Assembly: GCA_017979445.1 (NCBI GenBank)
Contig: CM030714.1
Span: forward strand, 1,984,001-2,048,000
Direction: 5' to 3'
Length of the DNA: 64,000 nt
Source: Akebia trifoliata
Taxonomy: Eukaryota > Streptophyta > Magnoliopsida > Ranunculales > Lardizabalaceae
Shown: positions 1-28,598 of the stretch, one piece after another
How the letters are laid out: the number at the start of each line of letters is the position of its first letter
Numbering within the stretch: position 1 is the stretch's first letter
The notes under the pieces: model-generated
What the model saw: only the letters and a program-made list of their open reading frames with translations
Databases searched by the model: none
What the model was told of the DNA's origin: nothing
Position numbers and translations under genes: made by a program

Positions 1-1009
1 TAAGTTGTTTATTTTGATTGTTGCAACATTTAACATTAATAAAATTGAATTTCATAAATAACAGAATAGATCTCTTAAAGACCTTTTAAAAACTACTCCT
101 TTACCTGCCACAGCCAAGACAATTCCTTCCCAACACTTTCATGGGGACAAATACAAGCGACAGATTACCACTACATGAAAACTATAAAATTCTACAGAAA
201 AAATTGACGGGCCAAGGCCCATGAATTTTAGAAACCGAATTTTGACTTTTTAGGATTGTTGAAATTCTTGATGTTCCAAGATTTGACGGCTTAGAGCTGT
301 CGAATTTCTCTCATCATTCATTAATTTGATAGATTCGGCTCGTCAAAAAAAAAATTTGACAATAAAAAATTCAATGTCAATTTGATGGCCCAAAGCCGTC
401 AAATTTGGGCTTTTTACACATTGTATACCCTTCACATCACTCTCGGAGCTCCACATGTCAATCAGATACTCTATCGTCTAAACATCGTTAACTACCCCAC
501 AAATCGTGCTAAATTCATTATTTCTCTATGTGCACACCATCATAATCTACAAGTCTTCATCAACGTAAGTTGTCGATAATTGATCGATTAAATAACATTC
601 ACCTAATAGAGTTAAAATCCATACTTACACATCAATAGTGTCAAAAAAGAGATGAGTAGTCTTTATTTCATTAGGTACAAAGCTTATCTTGGGAAATCTC
701 TTCACACATTCTAATTTGCTTGAAATGGCAGTGTGATTGAAACATGTTTTGGAATCAAACCAAGTTTAAAGGTGAGAGAATGTGACATCCACTCTCTCTT
801 TCAAGCTGTCTGTCTTTGATCTTTAAGTAGGCATTCTTGAGAGGGAATACTCTAAAAAGGTAAGAGAAAAAGACCCATACATGTGAAATTCAAGCTTGAT
901 AGTCCCTGCATGTTACCTACACACCAAAATAAGCTTGATTGGTGGTTGGTTAGTGACCATTATCTTTTAAGAATCTAAAATATGCCTAAATTCAATGATA
1001 AGAAATTGT

Positions 1010-1250
1010 GTGTGAGAATTGACAATGAGAATCAATGTAAATTACAAATCAAAAGTAAAGAAAGCGTGACACAAAATTTATGTGGTTCGGCAAGATTTCC
1101 TACATCTAGAGGGCGATGATGAGACCTTTGAACAAGTTCTTTGACAACCACGATTACAATCTCTCAATCTCACTTCTTCTCAGAAAAATTGAAAATCCTT
1201 TAAAAAGATCCTAAAACAAGTTGACTATTAATTCGTCATCCATGTAAAGA
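1010..1250. mobile_element. LTR-retrotransposon-like fragment
   Basis: The stretch around 1078-1110 contains the phrase tttatgtggttcggcaag followed by 'cctacatcta', which resembles a segment common in plant Copia LTRs. The same fragment is in copy C (about 45650-45870) and was not seen in copy B. No LTR ends or target duplication are visible. Resemblance only. Confidence 0.3.
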
Positions 1251-2109
1251 TGAAATTACCGTGTGAACAAAAGTTACGAAATTGAGTATGTGTGTGTTTG
1301 GTAACACTTCTGGAAGTCTGGAAGTGATCCACCTATAAAATTTACTGTTCAGAAGCTTATTTTCCCTTTGTTTTGTTTTAGATTTTAAATTTTAGAATCA
1401 AATTTAGAAGTTTTGAACCAATGATTTGAGGGACATGAAACTTCTAAAGTTTGATTTTCCAGTTTCTGAACTTCAAAAGTGTTACCAAACATAACCTATT
1501 TGTTTGTTCTTATGCTAATACAAAGGTACCTCCAAAGAAAATGCACAAACATAGCAACCATTATCATCATCATTAGTTTCATAAAATTCGAATGTCAAAT
1601 ATTTGAGTTTCGATAAATGAATTCAAAATTCATTCAAATCTATTCAGAACCACATCTTATGTTACTATAATAATGCTTGTAAATGACTTCAATCTTTTTA
1701 TTTTTTTTATCTCTATTCATGTTCATTTGGATCTACTTATCGTTCTTATAAGACTTTCAAATTAAATATTTATTCTAATTGAGATTGTAATTGACCTTTG
1801 TTTTGTTTTATGTGCCATTAGTTTATTTGCATATTTGATTATTCATAAATCGGACAAAAATAATTATTCCACGTGGCATTTTAAGATTGAGAGTCTTTCT
1901 TTTGTTACCCCGTCAAGCAAGCAAAATAACGTGTCAAAATGAAGCTAAAGCTCAGAAGATTTTATTTGACGAGGGTTTTGTAAAAGCCAAATAGTTTTGA
2001 CAGTGAAGACAAAACGACAAATTTTTCCACCTCTCGCCTCGTCAGATAAGATTTTCAAGTCCAATATCTGGCTTCGTCTCCACGCATCAACTTTAGGCCG
2101 TTAAAATTA

Positions 2110-2410
2110 CGGGTGCAATTTGGTCCCGTTTGAGGTCAAATAGGAATCGAATCGACATAGGTCGGTTCCACTAAATAAGAATTATAACCAAATGAAATTT
2201 CTTTGAAATCAAACCAATCCAAACCGTATTAATGTTAGTTTGTTTCGATTTTATAGATTGTCAATATTCTATAAATTGTAAATAATATTTTTTAATAAAA
2301 AAATAAATATAAAATTTTATATAATAAATCAAAAATTTATTCATAAAAAATCATTAGTTTATCCATAAAAGATCACTAATATATGTCTAACTCTTAAAAT
2401 AATTCATAAT

Positions 2411-2458
<48 letters not shown>

Positions 2459-2649
2459 TGCAAATGGGGTTCGGTTTGGTTCGGTTTTATACAAGCTTGA
2501 ATCGAGGATCGAATCAAACCAAATTGATCGATTTTCCTTTTTCGTAACCTGGAACCGAACCTCAACTTGTTCCAAATTAAATCAAACCACCCCAAAGCTA
2601 TAGGTTTGGTTCAATTCTCGGCTTGAATCGGACCAAGTTGCACCCATAC
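2110..2649. mobile_element. Non-autonomous DNA transposon with GGGTGCAA termini
   Basis: The ends are inverted: GGGTGCAATTTGGTCC on the left and GGACCAAGTTGCACCC on the right. The flanks TTAAAATTA (2101-2109) and TTAAAACTA (2650-2658) look like a 9-bp target duplication. Copy C has a single TTAAAACTG at the matching place (about 46963), so it shows an empty site. The interior includes a (TA)n tract at about 2415-2454 and many GGTTCGGTT-like words. No transposase is present. The 8-9 bp duplication suggests a Mutator- or hAT-like source, which is an inference. Confidence 0.6.
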
Positions 2650-3121
2650 TTAAAACTAGTTTATTTTATGAGATTTATCGGACAGACCTATCTATTGCAA
2701 TTTTATTAGAAAAAGACTTTATCGAGGTAATAGGGATGTCAATGGGTTTCCGATTAATTGATATTTGAATAAAAATAAAATTGATTATCTTGGTTCCAAT
2801 ACTATATATTTCGTAGTTCAACCCGAGTAGTTTTATAGCAGAACTAGTAAGACTTGAAATCATTATCACATACAATGCCACAAATGGTCCCAAGATTTTA
2901 TTTTATATTGACATTATATTTTAAAGGAATCAAACCATAAAACTAACAAATTCCAATAGTTTTCAGTGTGAATTTAAACAATAAGGAGCCATTTGGTTTG
3001 GATTCTAGACTCCAAAATTTTTTTTTTTTGTTTTTTTGTTGCATGATCTGATTTTAGAATCCAACAATACATTTGATGCAGATTATAGATGGGATTCTCC
3101 GATATTTAGAATAAAAAATAG

Positions 3122-3161
<40 letters not shown>

Positions 3162-3343
3162 AGATTTAGGAATATGTTTCTAGTGCTAAAATAATGATTT
3201 TTGCAATTAGTAATTCATATCACAACCATGGAACATAATCATAAAAATGAAATTATAATCCTACCAATAACAAAAAGTCTTATATAAAAAATTTGGAGTC
3301 AGTAAAATAAATTTTATTCCTCCATTTCACTTTGTTTAGAATA

Positions 3344-4612
3344 GGAGTATAACTTGATTCGGGTTGGTTCGGTTTAGAGCAAAATCATAATCGAATTGAC
3401 CAAGATCGGTTCAATTATATGAGAACCAGAACCAAACCGAATTGGTCTAGAACCAAACCGACCTTAATTCGATTTGGTTCGGTTCGGTTTCATGGGTTGC
3501 CAAAAAACTTCTTAAACAAATGTTTTTAGGGACTGTTTTAACACTAAATCTAGATTTTTTTAGCGACTATTTAAATGAGGCAAAAGAAATCTGATTTTTG
3601 GGTGCTTCTTTGATGGTAACCAATCAGGTTTTTCTTTAGACTGTTTGTTGTACCAAAAAATGAGATTTTATATCACCATAAAACAAATATATGGGGTTAG
3701 TGTTGGTGCTAAAAAAAAAGTGGTGTTTGGATTGATGATATACATCTAAAAAAAGATTTTTGGGGATGTTAAAATGGTGCAAAACTCAGATTTTTTGGGG
3801 TGCAAAATGTTGGTTTTCTGTCAATTGGTTTGTGGATTCAAATACTAATTTTTTTGAGACTATTCTAAAGGGGCTAATAATTGAGTTCGTGGGATCGTTT
3901 TAGTTGTGTAAAAATCAATTTGGAGGGATTGTTTCGATGCCTAAAACTCAAGATTTGGAACTACTTTTTGTGGTGCAACAACACCATTTTTTAAGGTTAG
4001 AAACTGATTTTGTGGGAATAGGTTTAATGCTACAAAACAGAACTTCTTGGGATTGTTTTAATGCCATGAAAAATATTTTTGGGATTGTTTTTTCCAATTA
4101 ATTATATATGAGAGAGATATAAAGATAGACAGAAAAACAGTCGCAACTCAACCTTGCAAGAAACGAGAGAGAGGGAAAAAGACCCGTCGGTCACCAGAGT
4201 TGAGAGACAGCCCGCAGCTCGTAGTCGCACCTCAACCTTGCAAATTGCAAGAATTGAGAAAGATAGATAGCTAGATAGAGAGAGGGATGGGCCACCGGCC
4301 ATCGAAGTTGAGAGGCAGCCTATAACTACACCTCATCTACAAAAGACGAGAGAGAAAAATAGTAGAGGAGGGAAAAAAGGAAAGGGACGTCTCCTTATTC
4401 CTCAAGGTTTTGAAAAAAAATCATATTTTATTTTAAAATAACATGTTGGTTCGGTTATTTACAAAGCTTGAATCGAGACTAAATCAAACCCATCGATTCA
4501 TCATTTTTTTAAATCCGAAACCAAACCGTTACTCAATCTAAACCAAACCAAACTAGCCAAAAATTCACGATTTTGTTCGATTCTCGGTTTGAACCGGATT
4601 AAGTCGCACCCC
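3344..4612. mobile_element. Second GGGTGCAA-type element, about 1.27 kb
   Basis: The right end reads as the complement of GGGGTGCGACTTAATCC. The left end has decayed here but is clear in copy B at 30161 (GGGTGCAACTTGATTCGG). It is flanked by TTTAGA-like words on both sides, and copy C has one undisturbed site at about 48575. The interior has imperfect repeats around 3530-4100 (phrases such as gattgttttaatgc) and a GA-rich tract at about 4110-4370. No transposase-like coding sequence was recognised. It shares GGTTCGGTT-rich terminal sequence with the element at 2110. Confidence 0.5.
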
Positions 4613-5235
4613 TAATTTAGAGCGAAGTTTCGAAAAGTAGTATAGCCAAATGAAATACTAAAAATATGGCTTAAAATGAGTTGGATTCATGTTGGTAATC
4701 CATATCTAAATTTGAATTCTTAATATGGACTTAGATTCGAGTCCGACATAGATCCTATTAACTAAAATCATATCTGAATTATTTTGCTTTCACTCAACTT
4801 GTATTCGGATTTGACCCTACCAAATTACATGATTCAAGTCGAATAATTTCAAATTGTTCAACATATTTTTGTTATATTTCTTTTCTAATTACTATAATAT
4901 TATGTTTTAAAGGGTGACAATCTTAACATGATTCAAAATTAGTGAGTTTGGGTCATACTAGTGTTAAAAATCAGCTTAATTCAAAATCTCTAACCTATAT
5001 TTTGAAAAATCATTATTTTTAGATATGTCCCTTGGACCGCCCCCATTATATATATATAATTATAAAAGTAATTATTTTTAATTTAAATAAATTTTATAAT
5101 TTTATTGAAATTTTGACAACATCTTCTCTTAAAAATAGACATGAAAATTTTCTAATAAAAAAAATACCTAATTTTGTTTAATTTAGTTTTGTATCTTACA
5201 ATTGGTTTAATTTTTTATGTTTTTCACCTTTGCAG

Positions 5236-5834
5236 GGAAAATCTGAGCAGATGACAAGAGTATATAAAGAAATTGAGGCTCTGCATCAAATGGTTTCAGG
5301 AACTTGAAGGAAGCTATCTCCTTGAACAGGAAAAGCTTCGAAATTTGTTGGAATCTTCCGAGAGAAAATGCTTTGGAACTTGTAATTTATAATTTCTTCT
5401 TTCTTGTAGGAAATAGGGTCAAGGCAGGATTTTGAAAGAAACCCATTGGTGTTAAATTGATCTGCTTGTTTTGTTTCTACTTGATTAGAGGTGCAAACAA
5501 AACACAAAGTAGATGATATGGACAAGGTAACTGTGGAGTTGAGGAAAAATGTGCTTGTTTGGAAGAGAAACTTGCAAAGGTTGAATCCGAAAAGTTGGTA
5601 AGATAGACAGTCTCAAGCTTTTCTTTTTATAGTTGAAAATTATTGAATTTCATTTCTCAATTTATTTGATTGTTAGTGCTTCTAAACTGTTTCTTCTCCG
5701 AATATGAAAATCAGACTGCAATTGATTCCTATAAAAGTGAGAAAGAAGCTAGAGTTGCTGTTGAGGGAAATCTAGCTTCTTTGGCAGTAGGGCTTGGAAG
5801 AGTTCAGCAAGAACTAAAAAGCACCAATCAAAGG
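5236..5834 (+). pseudogene. Kinesin-14 relic, copy A (exons 3-5 only)
   Basis: The three blocks correspond to exons 3 (from 5236), 4 (5489-5597) and 5 (5715-5834) of the intact copy C gene and encode part of its coiled-coil stalk. Lesions seen by comparison with copy C: one extra base in exon 3 (ACAAGAG for ACAGAG, about 5255); loss of 15 bases at the end of exon 3 that removes the splice donor; and one A missing in the A-run of exon 4 (109 instead of 110 bp). Exons 1-2 and everything after exon 5 are gone through two large deletions. Reading frames here cannot give a kinesin, and the motor domain is absent. Confidence 0.88.
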
Positions 5835-5859
5835 GTAACATTAAATATGCAATTCCTGT

Positions 5860-6720
5860 TGTATTAGAGTGCTAGCCTGAGCGACATCATATCAGGTTGG
5901 GGATGAACCCAAGCCCAACTGAAACTTTTGACAACTCAACTCAAGACCAACCAAACCTGAGTTTGTATACAACGTATTGGACCATCGTCTCGTCAACTTT
6001 CACAAAGAACTTCCAAATTCTCTTCTGTCCAATCCAAAATACTTTGTTTTTAGTCCAATACGTCTACCCGGACATGAGATTTGACTTGAAGCTATAGTTT
6101 AATTCGATGGTCAGAATATTTCAATCTCAAGTCAACTTTTCAGTAATTCTAGGATTGTCGCCGTGAATGAGTTTTTTTGTGAGGTTGGTCTCTATGGTAT
6201 GAACAACTCATTGTGCCATAAAAATTGTCCAATATGATTTCTGTGTGGGCTCCAACAAGACTTGAATTATCCAATGCTTCAAACTGGGCTACTCCACTTG
6301 TCATGGAGCAAAGCAAGAGCTTGAGAGTTGTGACCAATTCTTAAAAGCTTTTTCTTTATTAAAGAAGATACAAATGATTAAAGCATGATGCCTTGATTAA
6401 GTGAGAACAAAGTTAGACTTTTATCCATCTCACATCATCTACAATAGATCTAATACTCTTGTTCTTCATGCTGCAAAAGACAAATATATAAAGCAAAAGA
6501 TCAAACAATAAAAAAATAAATTGTTGTGATATTTTCAGGAATTGTATTCATATTTCTCATCACTTTAAAAGTATAATAGGGTATTTTTGGGATATAAAAA
6601 ATCAGTTTATTTGAATAGAGTGCATGATATGTTTAGAATAATGATTTTTTGACACCCCCATCACAGAACTGTAGATCATTTGCCTCGGGATACGCAGAAT
6701 CATCAACAAATCAAAAGATT
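5860..6720 (+). repeat. Right flank of copy A, shared with copy B
   Basis: The sequence from GCTAGCCTGAGCGACATCAT onward matches 43765-44620 closely, including a 66-codon open frame at 5897-6097 that also persists at 43794-43994. I do not recognise that frame as a protein family; its conservation can be explained by recent duplication. The end (about 6590-6720) is a GGATAC-core palindromic repeat listed with that family. Confidence 0.6.
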
Positions 6721-6960
6721 TAGATAAAAAAATTTAGAAGTCTTTTTTTCTTTTTTTTTCAAATAATTTGCGGATTCCTACATGGTTTAATATTGTAATA
6801 TGAAGGTTGGTACATAATACCCCTTCAAACGTGCATCTGATTTCAAATGTCCTAGGGATTAGTATAGTTTTATGAAGGGTTCATTTTCTCCATAAATCCT
6901 CAGTACATTTTCTCTTATCTCAGCTGTTCGTTTGATAGAGGAGTAGGGTATATAAAACTA

Positions 6961-7178
6961 AGTCATGATAATCTGACTTAGCCACATTGCATACTCAATC
7001 AACACCCCTAAGAACCGTAGGTTTACTCTCCTCTGCTCTCCTTGGGATACAAAACTGCACCTTTTTATCGTGACCCATAGTTCTATAACCCGAGGAGAGC
7101 AGATCAATGGTTCCTAAGCCTATCACGTCAAGGGTGTCGATTGAGTATGCTACATGGCTAAGTCAGATTAATTATCAC
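6961..7178. mobile_element. MITE-like long inverted repeat
   Basis: The left end (agtcatgataatctgactta, then gccacattgcatactcaatc) is mirrored on the right (gattgagtatgctacatggc, then taagtcagattaattatcac). The arms are imperfect and span about 90 bases each, around a centre rich in ctcctctgctctcc and its complement ggagagcagatc. No coding potential. It lies between the copy A flank and a Copia remnant, downstream of the CRK gene. Confidence 0.6.
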
Positions 7179-7439
7179 GGTTCTAAAACTAAATACAAGT
7201 TGAGAAATTTTGGGGTCTTAACTCAAAACCAATTGGCAATGAGTGAATTGGCAATTTGTGTCCAATGTGAGACTAACCTAAATACGCCCCCGCACATGTC
7301 AGCTGGACTTGACTAAAGCACATGAAGATATGAATTGAGTGACGTGGAGGATAGAAAGGCCTTGAGATGTTGACTGTCTCAAAGCAAGGTTGTTAGCCAA
7401 TAGTTATAAGATAAAGTTATAATTCAATGAGGCTATAAT

Positions 7440-7910
7440 TAGATAAATAAATTGATGATTATATTGTTGATGAATTCAGCATTTCACGGAATTTATCGAT
7501 ATCAAATTTCACTACATTTGTGATCTTGTGAAGGACACAATGAAACTGTGATCGAGTTTTGCCACTCCAAAGATCAAGCTGTCGACACCTTTATGAAGCC
7601 TCAACTATTGTATTTTGAACAATTGAAAGGATGATGGCCATGGGGATGGTGGTGTTCAAAGACCAATATGGAGTAAAGGGAGACTGTTGGAAATAACCAA
7701 ACTGAAGTCTTAATTTTCCATCAATATTAGAGTTCTTTCTAATGTTTAGGAGTAGGTTTGTTTTATTAGTGTTTTTTTTGTTTAGGAGTGGCTTTGTTTT
7801 AAGTATATACACACATAAGTACCCACGTATACAAGACATGTATATATTCCAGTAAATATATATATATATATATTTGGTTATTTTGCTCTCATTTTCTTTA
7901 ATTTTTCCTT
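7440..7910 (+). mobile_element. Copia 3' fragment: RNase H tail, polypurine tract and partial LTR
   Basis: Plus-strand reading, with a frame break, gives AFHGI, then YICDLVKDTMKL, then KDQAVDTFMKP. This is the characteristic end of Copia RNase H (normally ...HIDIRFHYIRDLV...EDQIADIFTKP). It is followed by the purine-rich AAAGGGAGAC at about 7675 and then TGTTGGAAAT at 7685, which looks like the start of a 3' LTR. The LTR right end is not clear. The upstream parts of the element are missing. It lies just beyond the 3' end of the CRK gene. Confidence 0.6.
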
Positions 7911-8128
7911 TATTTTTTGCCTTGGAGAATTGATAACTACTAAAACTCTTAATACAAAACTATTTGAAAGGCAAAACATACATGTTTATATATGAAGAAC
8001 TTTGTTGCATTAATTGGCTACTTCAGTTCAAACGTTCTGGCTAACATAAATAACTCAAAGTAGATTCAAGGCCCTAGTTAATGTCGCACAAACTATATTT
8101 AATTGTGTGTGATACCAAGAATCCACAA

Positions 8129-26430
<18,302 letters not shown>

Positions 26431-26529
26431 TTTGAATTGAAGGGACCTAATTGTGAAGATTTTACTATTATGGATTGATGAGGATGAATATTTAATGGGT
26501 GTGAATTTATCTTTAGAGTACTTGGGAAA

Positions 26530-26556
26530 GTCAACATTTGAAATAGTCAAAGTCAA
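26530..26556 (-). promoter_or_regulatory. Cluster of three W-box-type motifs upstream of the CRK
   Basis: On the minus strand TTGACT occurs three times (about 26535-26530, 26550-26545 and 26556-26551), 100-126 bp upstream of the CRK start codon. TTGAC(C/T) is the core bound by WRKY factors, which control many CRK genes. That this cluster is used is inference. Confidence 0.45.
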
Positions 26557-26689
26557 AATCAATTTCACGTGGTGGAAGACAGACTGGGACATTAAGAGCT
26601 CATCAACGCATTTCATGGTCTTCGAAGTAATATTTTTAAAAATCTAATAAACAATCCAAAAGTGATTTAGAATTGTGAACTGTTGATTT

Positions 26690-26870
26690 TTATCGGAAAA
26701 TTTGTTAACCACTTTTGATGGACTTAGAAATTTCAGTTTCAGCTGATTTTTTGTGAGAATGATCTTCTCACGTACAGATCATCGTCACCAAAAATCAGCT
26801 CAAAACTTTTAAGCCACATAGGGCAAATGTGTTGACTTCGAACCTAACTTATATATAGGGAAAATGTTGC
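26690..26870. mobile_element. Decayed nested-hairpin MITE upstream of the CRK
   Basis: It carries the same hairpin words (cagctgattttttgtgagaatgatcttctcac, shortened here, and its complement) and ends at a short TATATA at 26850. One half only; the termini are degraded. Confidence 0.45.
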
Positions 26871-26989
26871 ATGGCTGAGGAACCATTTAGAGCATGGACC
26901 AGGATCCACACCTGAGCCATGTGAACATAAACAATAGATGAGTCATTAAAAAAAGACTTATTAGGAATTTTATCCATGTTTCTCATCAC

Positions 26990-27230
26990 ATTCAATGCAT
27001 TGTAGGGTATTTTTGGAAAATAAAAAATCATTTTATTTGAATAGAGTGCATCGATATGTTTAGAATAATGATTTTCTAATGCCCCCCTCTGACATATGCC
27101 CACATCATAGAACTGTAGATCATTTGCCTCGAGATACACAGATCACAAATTTTTTTCTTTAATATCCCAAGGAAAATGATCTACGGTTTTGTGATTGGGG
27201 GTGTATGGCGGGGGGGGAGGCGTTAGATCA
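26990..27230. mobile_element. GGATAC-core palindromic repeat at the left edge of copy B
   Basis: Inverted words surround the centre: atcatagaactgtagatcat, then ttgcctcgagatacacag, then the complementary aaggaaaatgatctacggtt and ttgtgattgggggtgtatg. The same structure ends copy A (about 6590-6720) and copy B (about 44560-44700), so it marks the unit boundaries. Confidence 0.5.
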
Positions 27231-28064
27231 TCATGACTCATATGTTTATTATTGGTCCAACAAGCGTAGGCCCTCAATTAAGAAGCCAAAGCACGTCAGG
27301 TTTATAAACCCCATTAAGATTCTTGTAATCCCATCAATAATCAATAGTTTGTTTTCCTCCATTTTGACTTAATAATCTCTTTTGATTGTTGCAACATTCA
27401 ACATTAATAAAATTGAATCTCATAAATAAAAGAATTGATCCCTTAAAGTATTAAATTTAATAACCTTCCTTATATAATAAAATGCTTTCAAGACCTCACA
27501 AAGACCTTTCAAAAACTACTCCTTTACCTGCCACATGAGCCAAGACAATTCCTTCCCAACACTTTCATCAGGACAAATACAAGTGACAGAGTACCCTGCA
27601 CATCACTCTCTGAGCTCCACATGTCAGTTAGATACTCTACCGACTAAACAGCGTTAACTAGTGCACAAATCGTGCTAAATTCATTATTTTTCTATGTGCA
27701 CGCCATCAAATCTACAAGTCCTCATCAATGTCGGTGGTCGATAATTGATCAATTAAATAACATTCACCTAATAGAGTTAAAATCCATACTTACACATCAA
27801 TAGAGTTAAATAACATATCATGACTCATATGTTTATTGTTAGTCCAACAAGCGTAGGTCCTCAATTAGGAAGCCAAAGCACTTCAGGTTTATAGTAATCC
27901 CATCAATAATCAATAGTTTTTTTTTCCTCCATTTTGACTTAGTAATCTCTTTTGATTGTTGCAACATTCAACATTAATAAAATTGAATCTCATAGATAAA
28001 AGAATTGATCTCTTAAAGTATTAAATTTAATAACCTTCCTTACATAATAAAATGCTTTCAAGAC

Positions 28065-28598
28065 CAGGGGCGGAGCCAGGATTTTCCTGTAGTGGGGGGC
28101 AAACTATGGTTAGTTGTATAGTGAAGATGAATGATTTTAGGGAGAATTTAAGAGATTTTTAGTTAGTAGTTGAAGAAAATGATATTTAGGTCATTTCCAA
28201 TAAATATTTGAGAAGTCCCGGTCAAGAGGCAATGTCATCAACAAAAAATTAAAGAGGTGAGGGAGTGAGGATAAATAGACATGTAATTAGTTGAAAATAT
28301 AGGGGCGTCTCAAAGTTCTGTGTGGGCAAAAATTGGAGGGAGGTGAGGGTGTGGGGGCAAATGGGGAGAGAGGTGAGGGAATGTGAACAAATGGGACATG
28401 TAATTAGTTGAAAATATAAGGGTGTCTCAAACTTCTATGGGGGCAAAAATTGGAGGGAAGTGAGGGTGTGGGGGCAAATGGGGAGAGAGGTGAAGGAGTG
28501 GGGACAAATGGGGCATGTAGTTAATTGAAAATATAGGGGTTTCTCAAAGTTATGTGAGGGCAATTGCCCCCACCAGCCCCTTACTAGCCCCACCCCTG
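28065..28598. mobile_element. hAT-like non-autonomous element with 8-bp target duplication
   Basis: It starts CAGGGGCGGAGCCAGG and ends CTAGCCCCACCCCTG, imperfect inverted termini. TTCAAGAC flanks it exactly on both sides (28057-28064 and 28599-28606). An 8-bp duplication with CAGGGG...CCCCTG ends fits hAT elements. The interior has three imperfect direct repeats of about 115 bp (phrases ttagttgaaaatatagggg and aaaaattggaggga). Unoccupied sites exist at 27487 and 44942. No transposase. Confidence 0.85.

Larger units (their letters stand above)
1..6720 (+). repeat. Copy A of a three-copy segmental repeat (left end outside window)
   Basis: Long stretches match copy B (from about 27372) and copy C (from about 44822) in the same order. 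Position 1 corresponds to the block with the phrase gattgttgcaacatt in all three. The block covers intergenic sequence, a kinesin relic (5236-5834) and a right flank (about 5860-6720) that matches 43760-44620 of copy B. Apart from the kinesin relic and the elements listed separately, I see no gene in 1-5235; short reading frames there have no family resemblance and are not conserved among copies. The left boundary is not in the window. Confidence 0.8.

Noticed and set aside
382..579. Open frame of 65 codons in copy A
   Set aside because: The matching places in copies B and C do not keep it, it has no recognisable motif, and it lies in repeat-derived sequence.
26431..26616. Upstream extension of the CRK exon 1 frame
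   Set aside because: It adds 62 residues before a good signal peptide start and overlaps the W-box cluster and probable promoter; CRKs start with the signal peptide.
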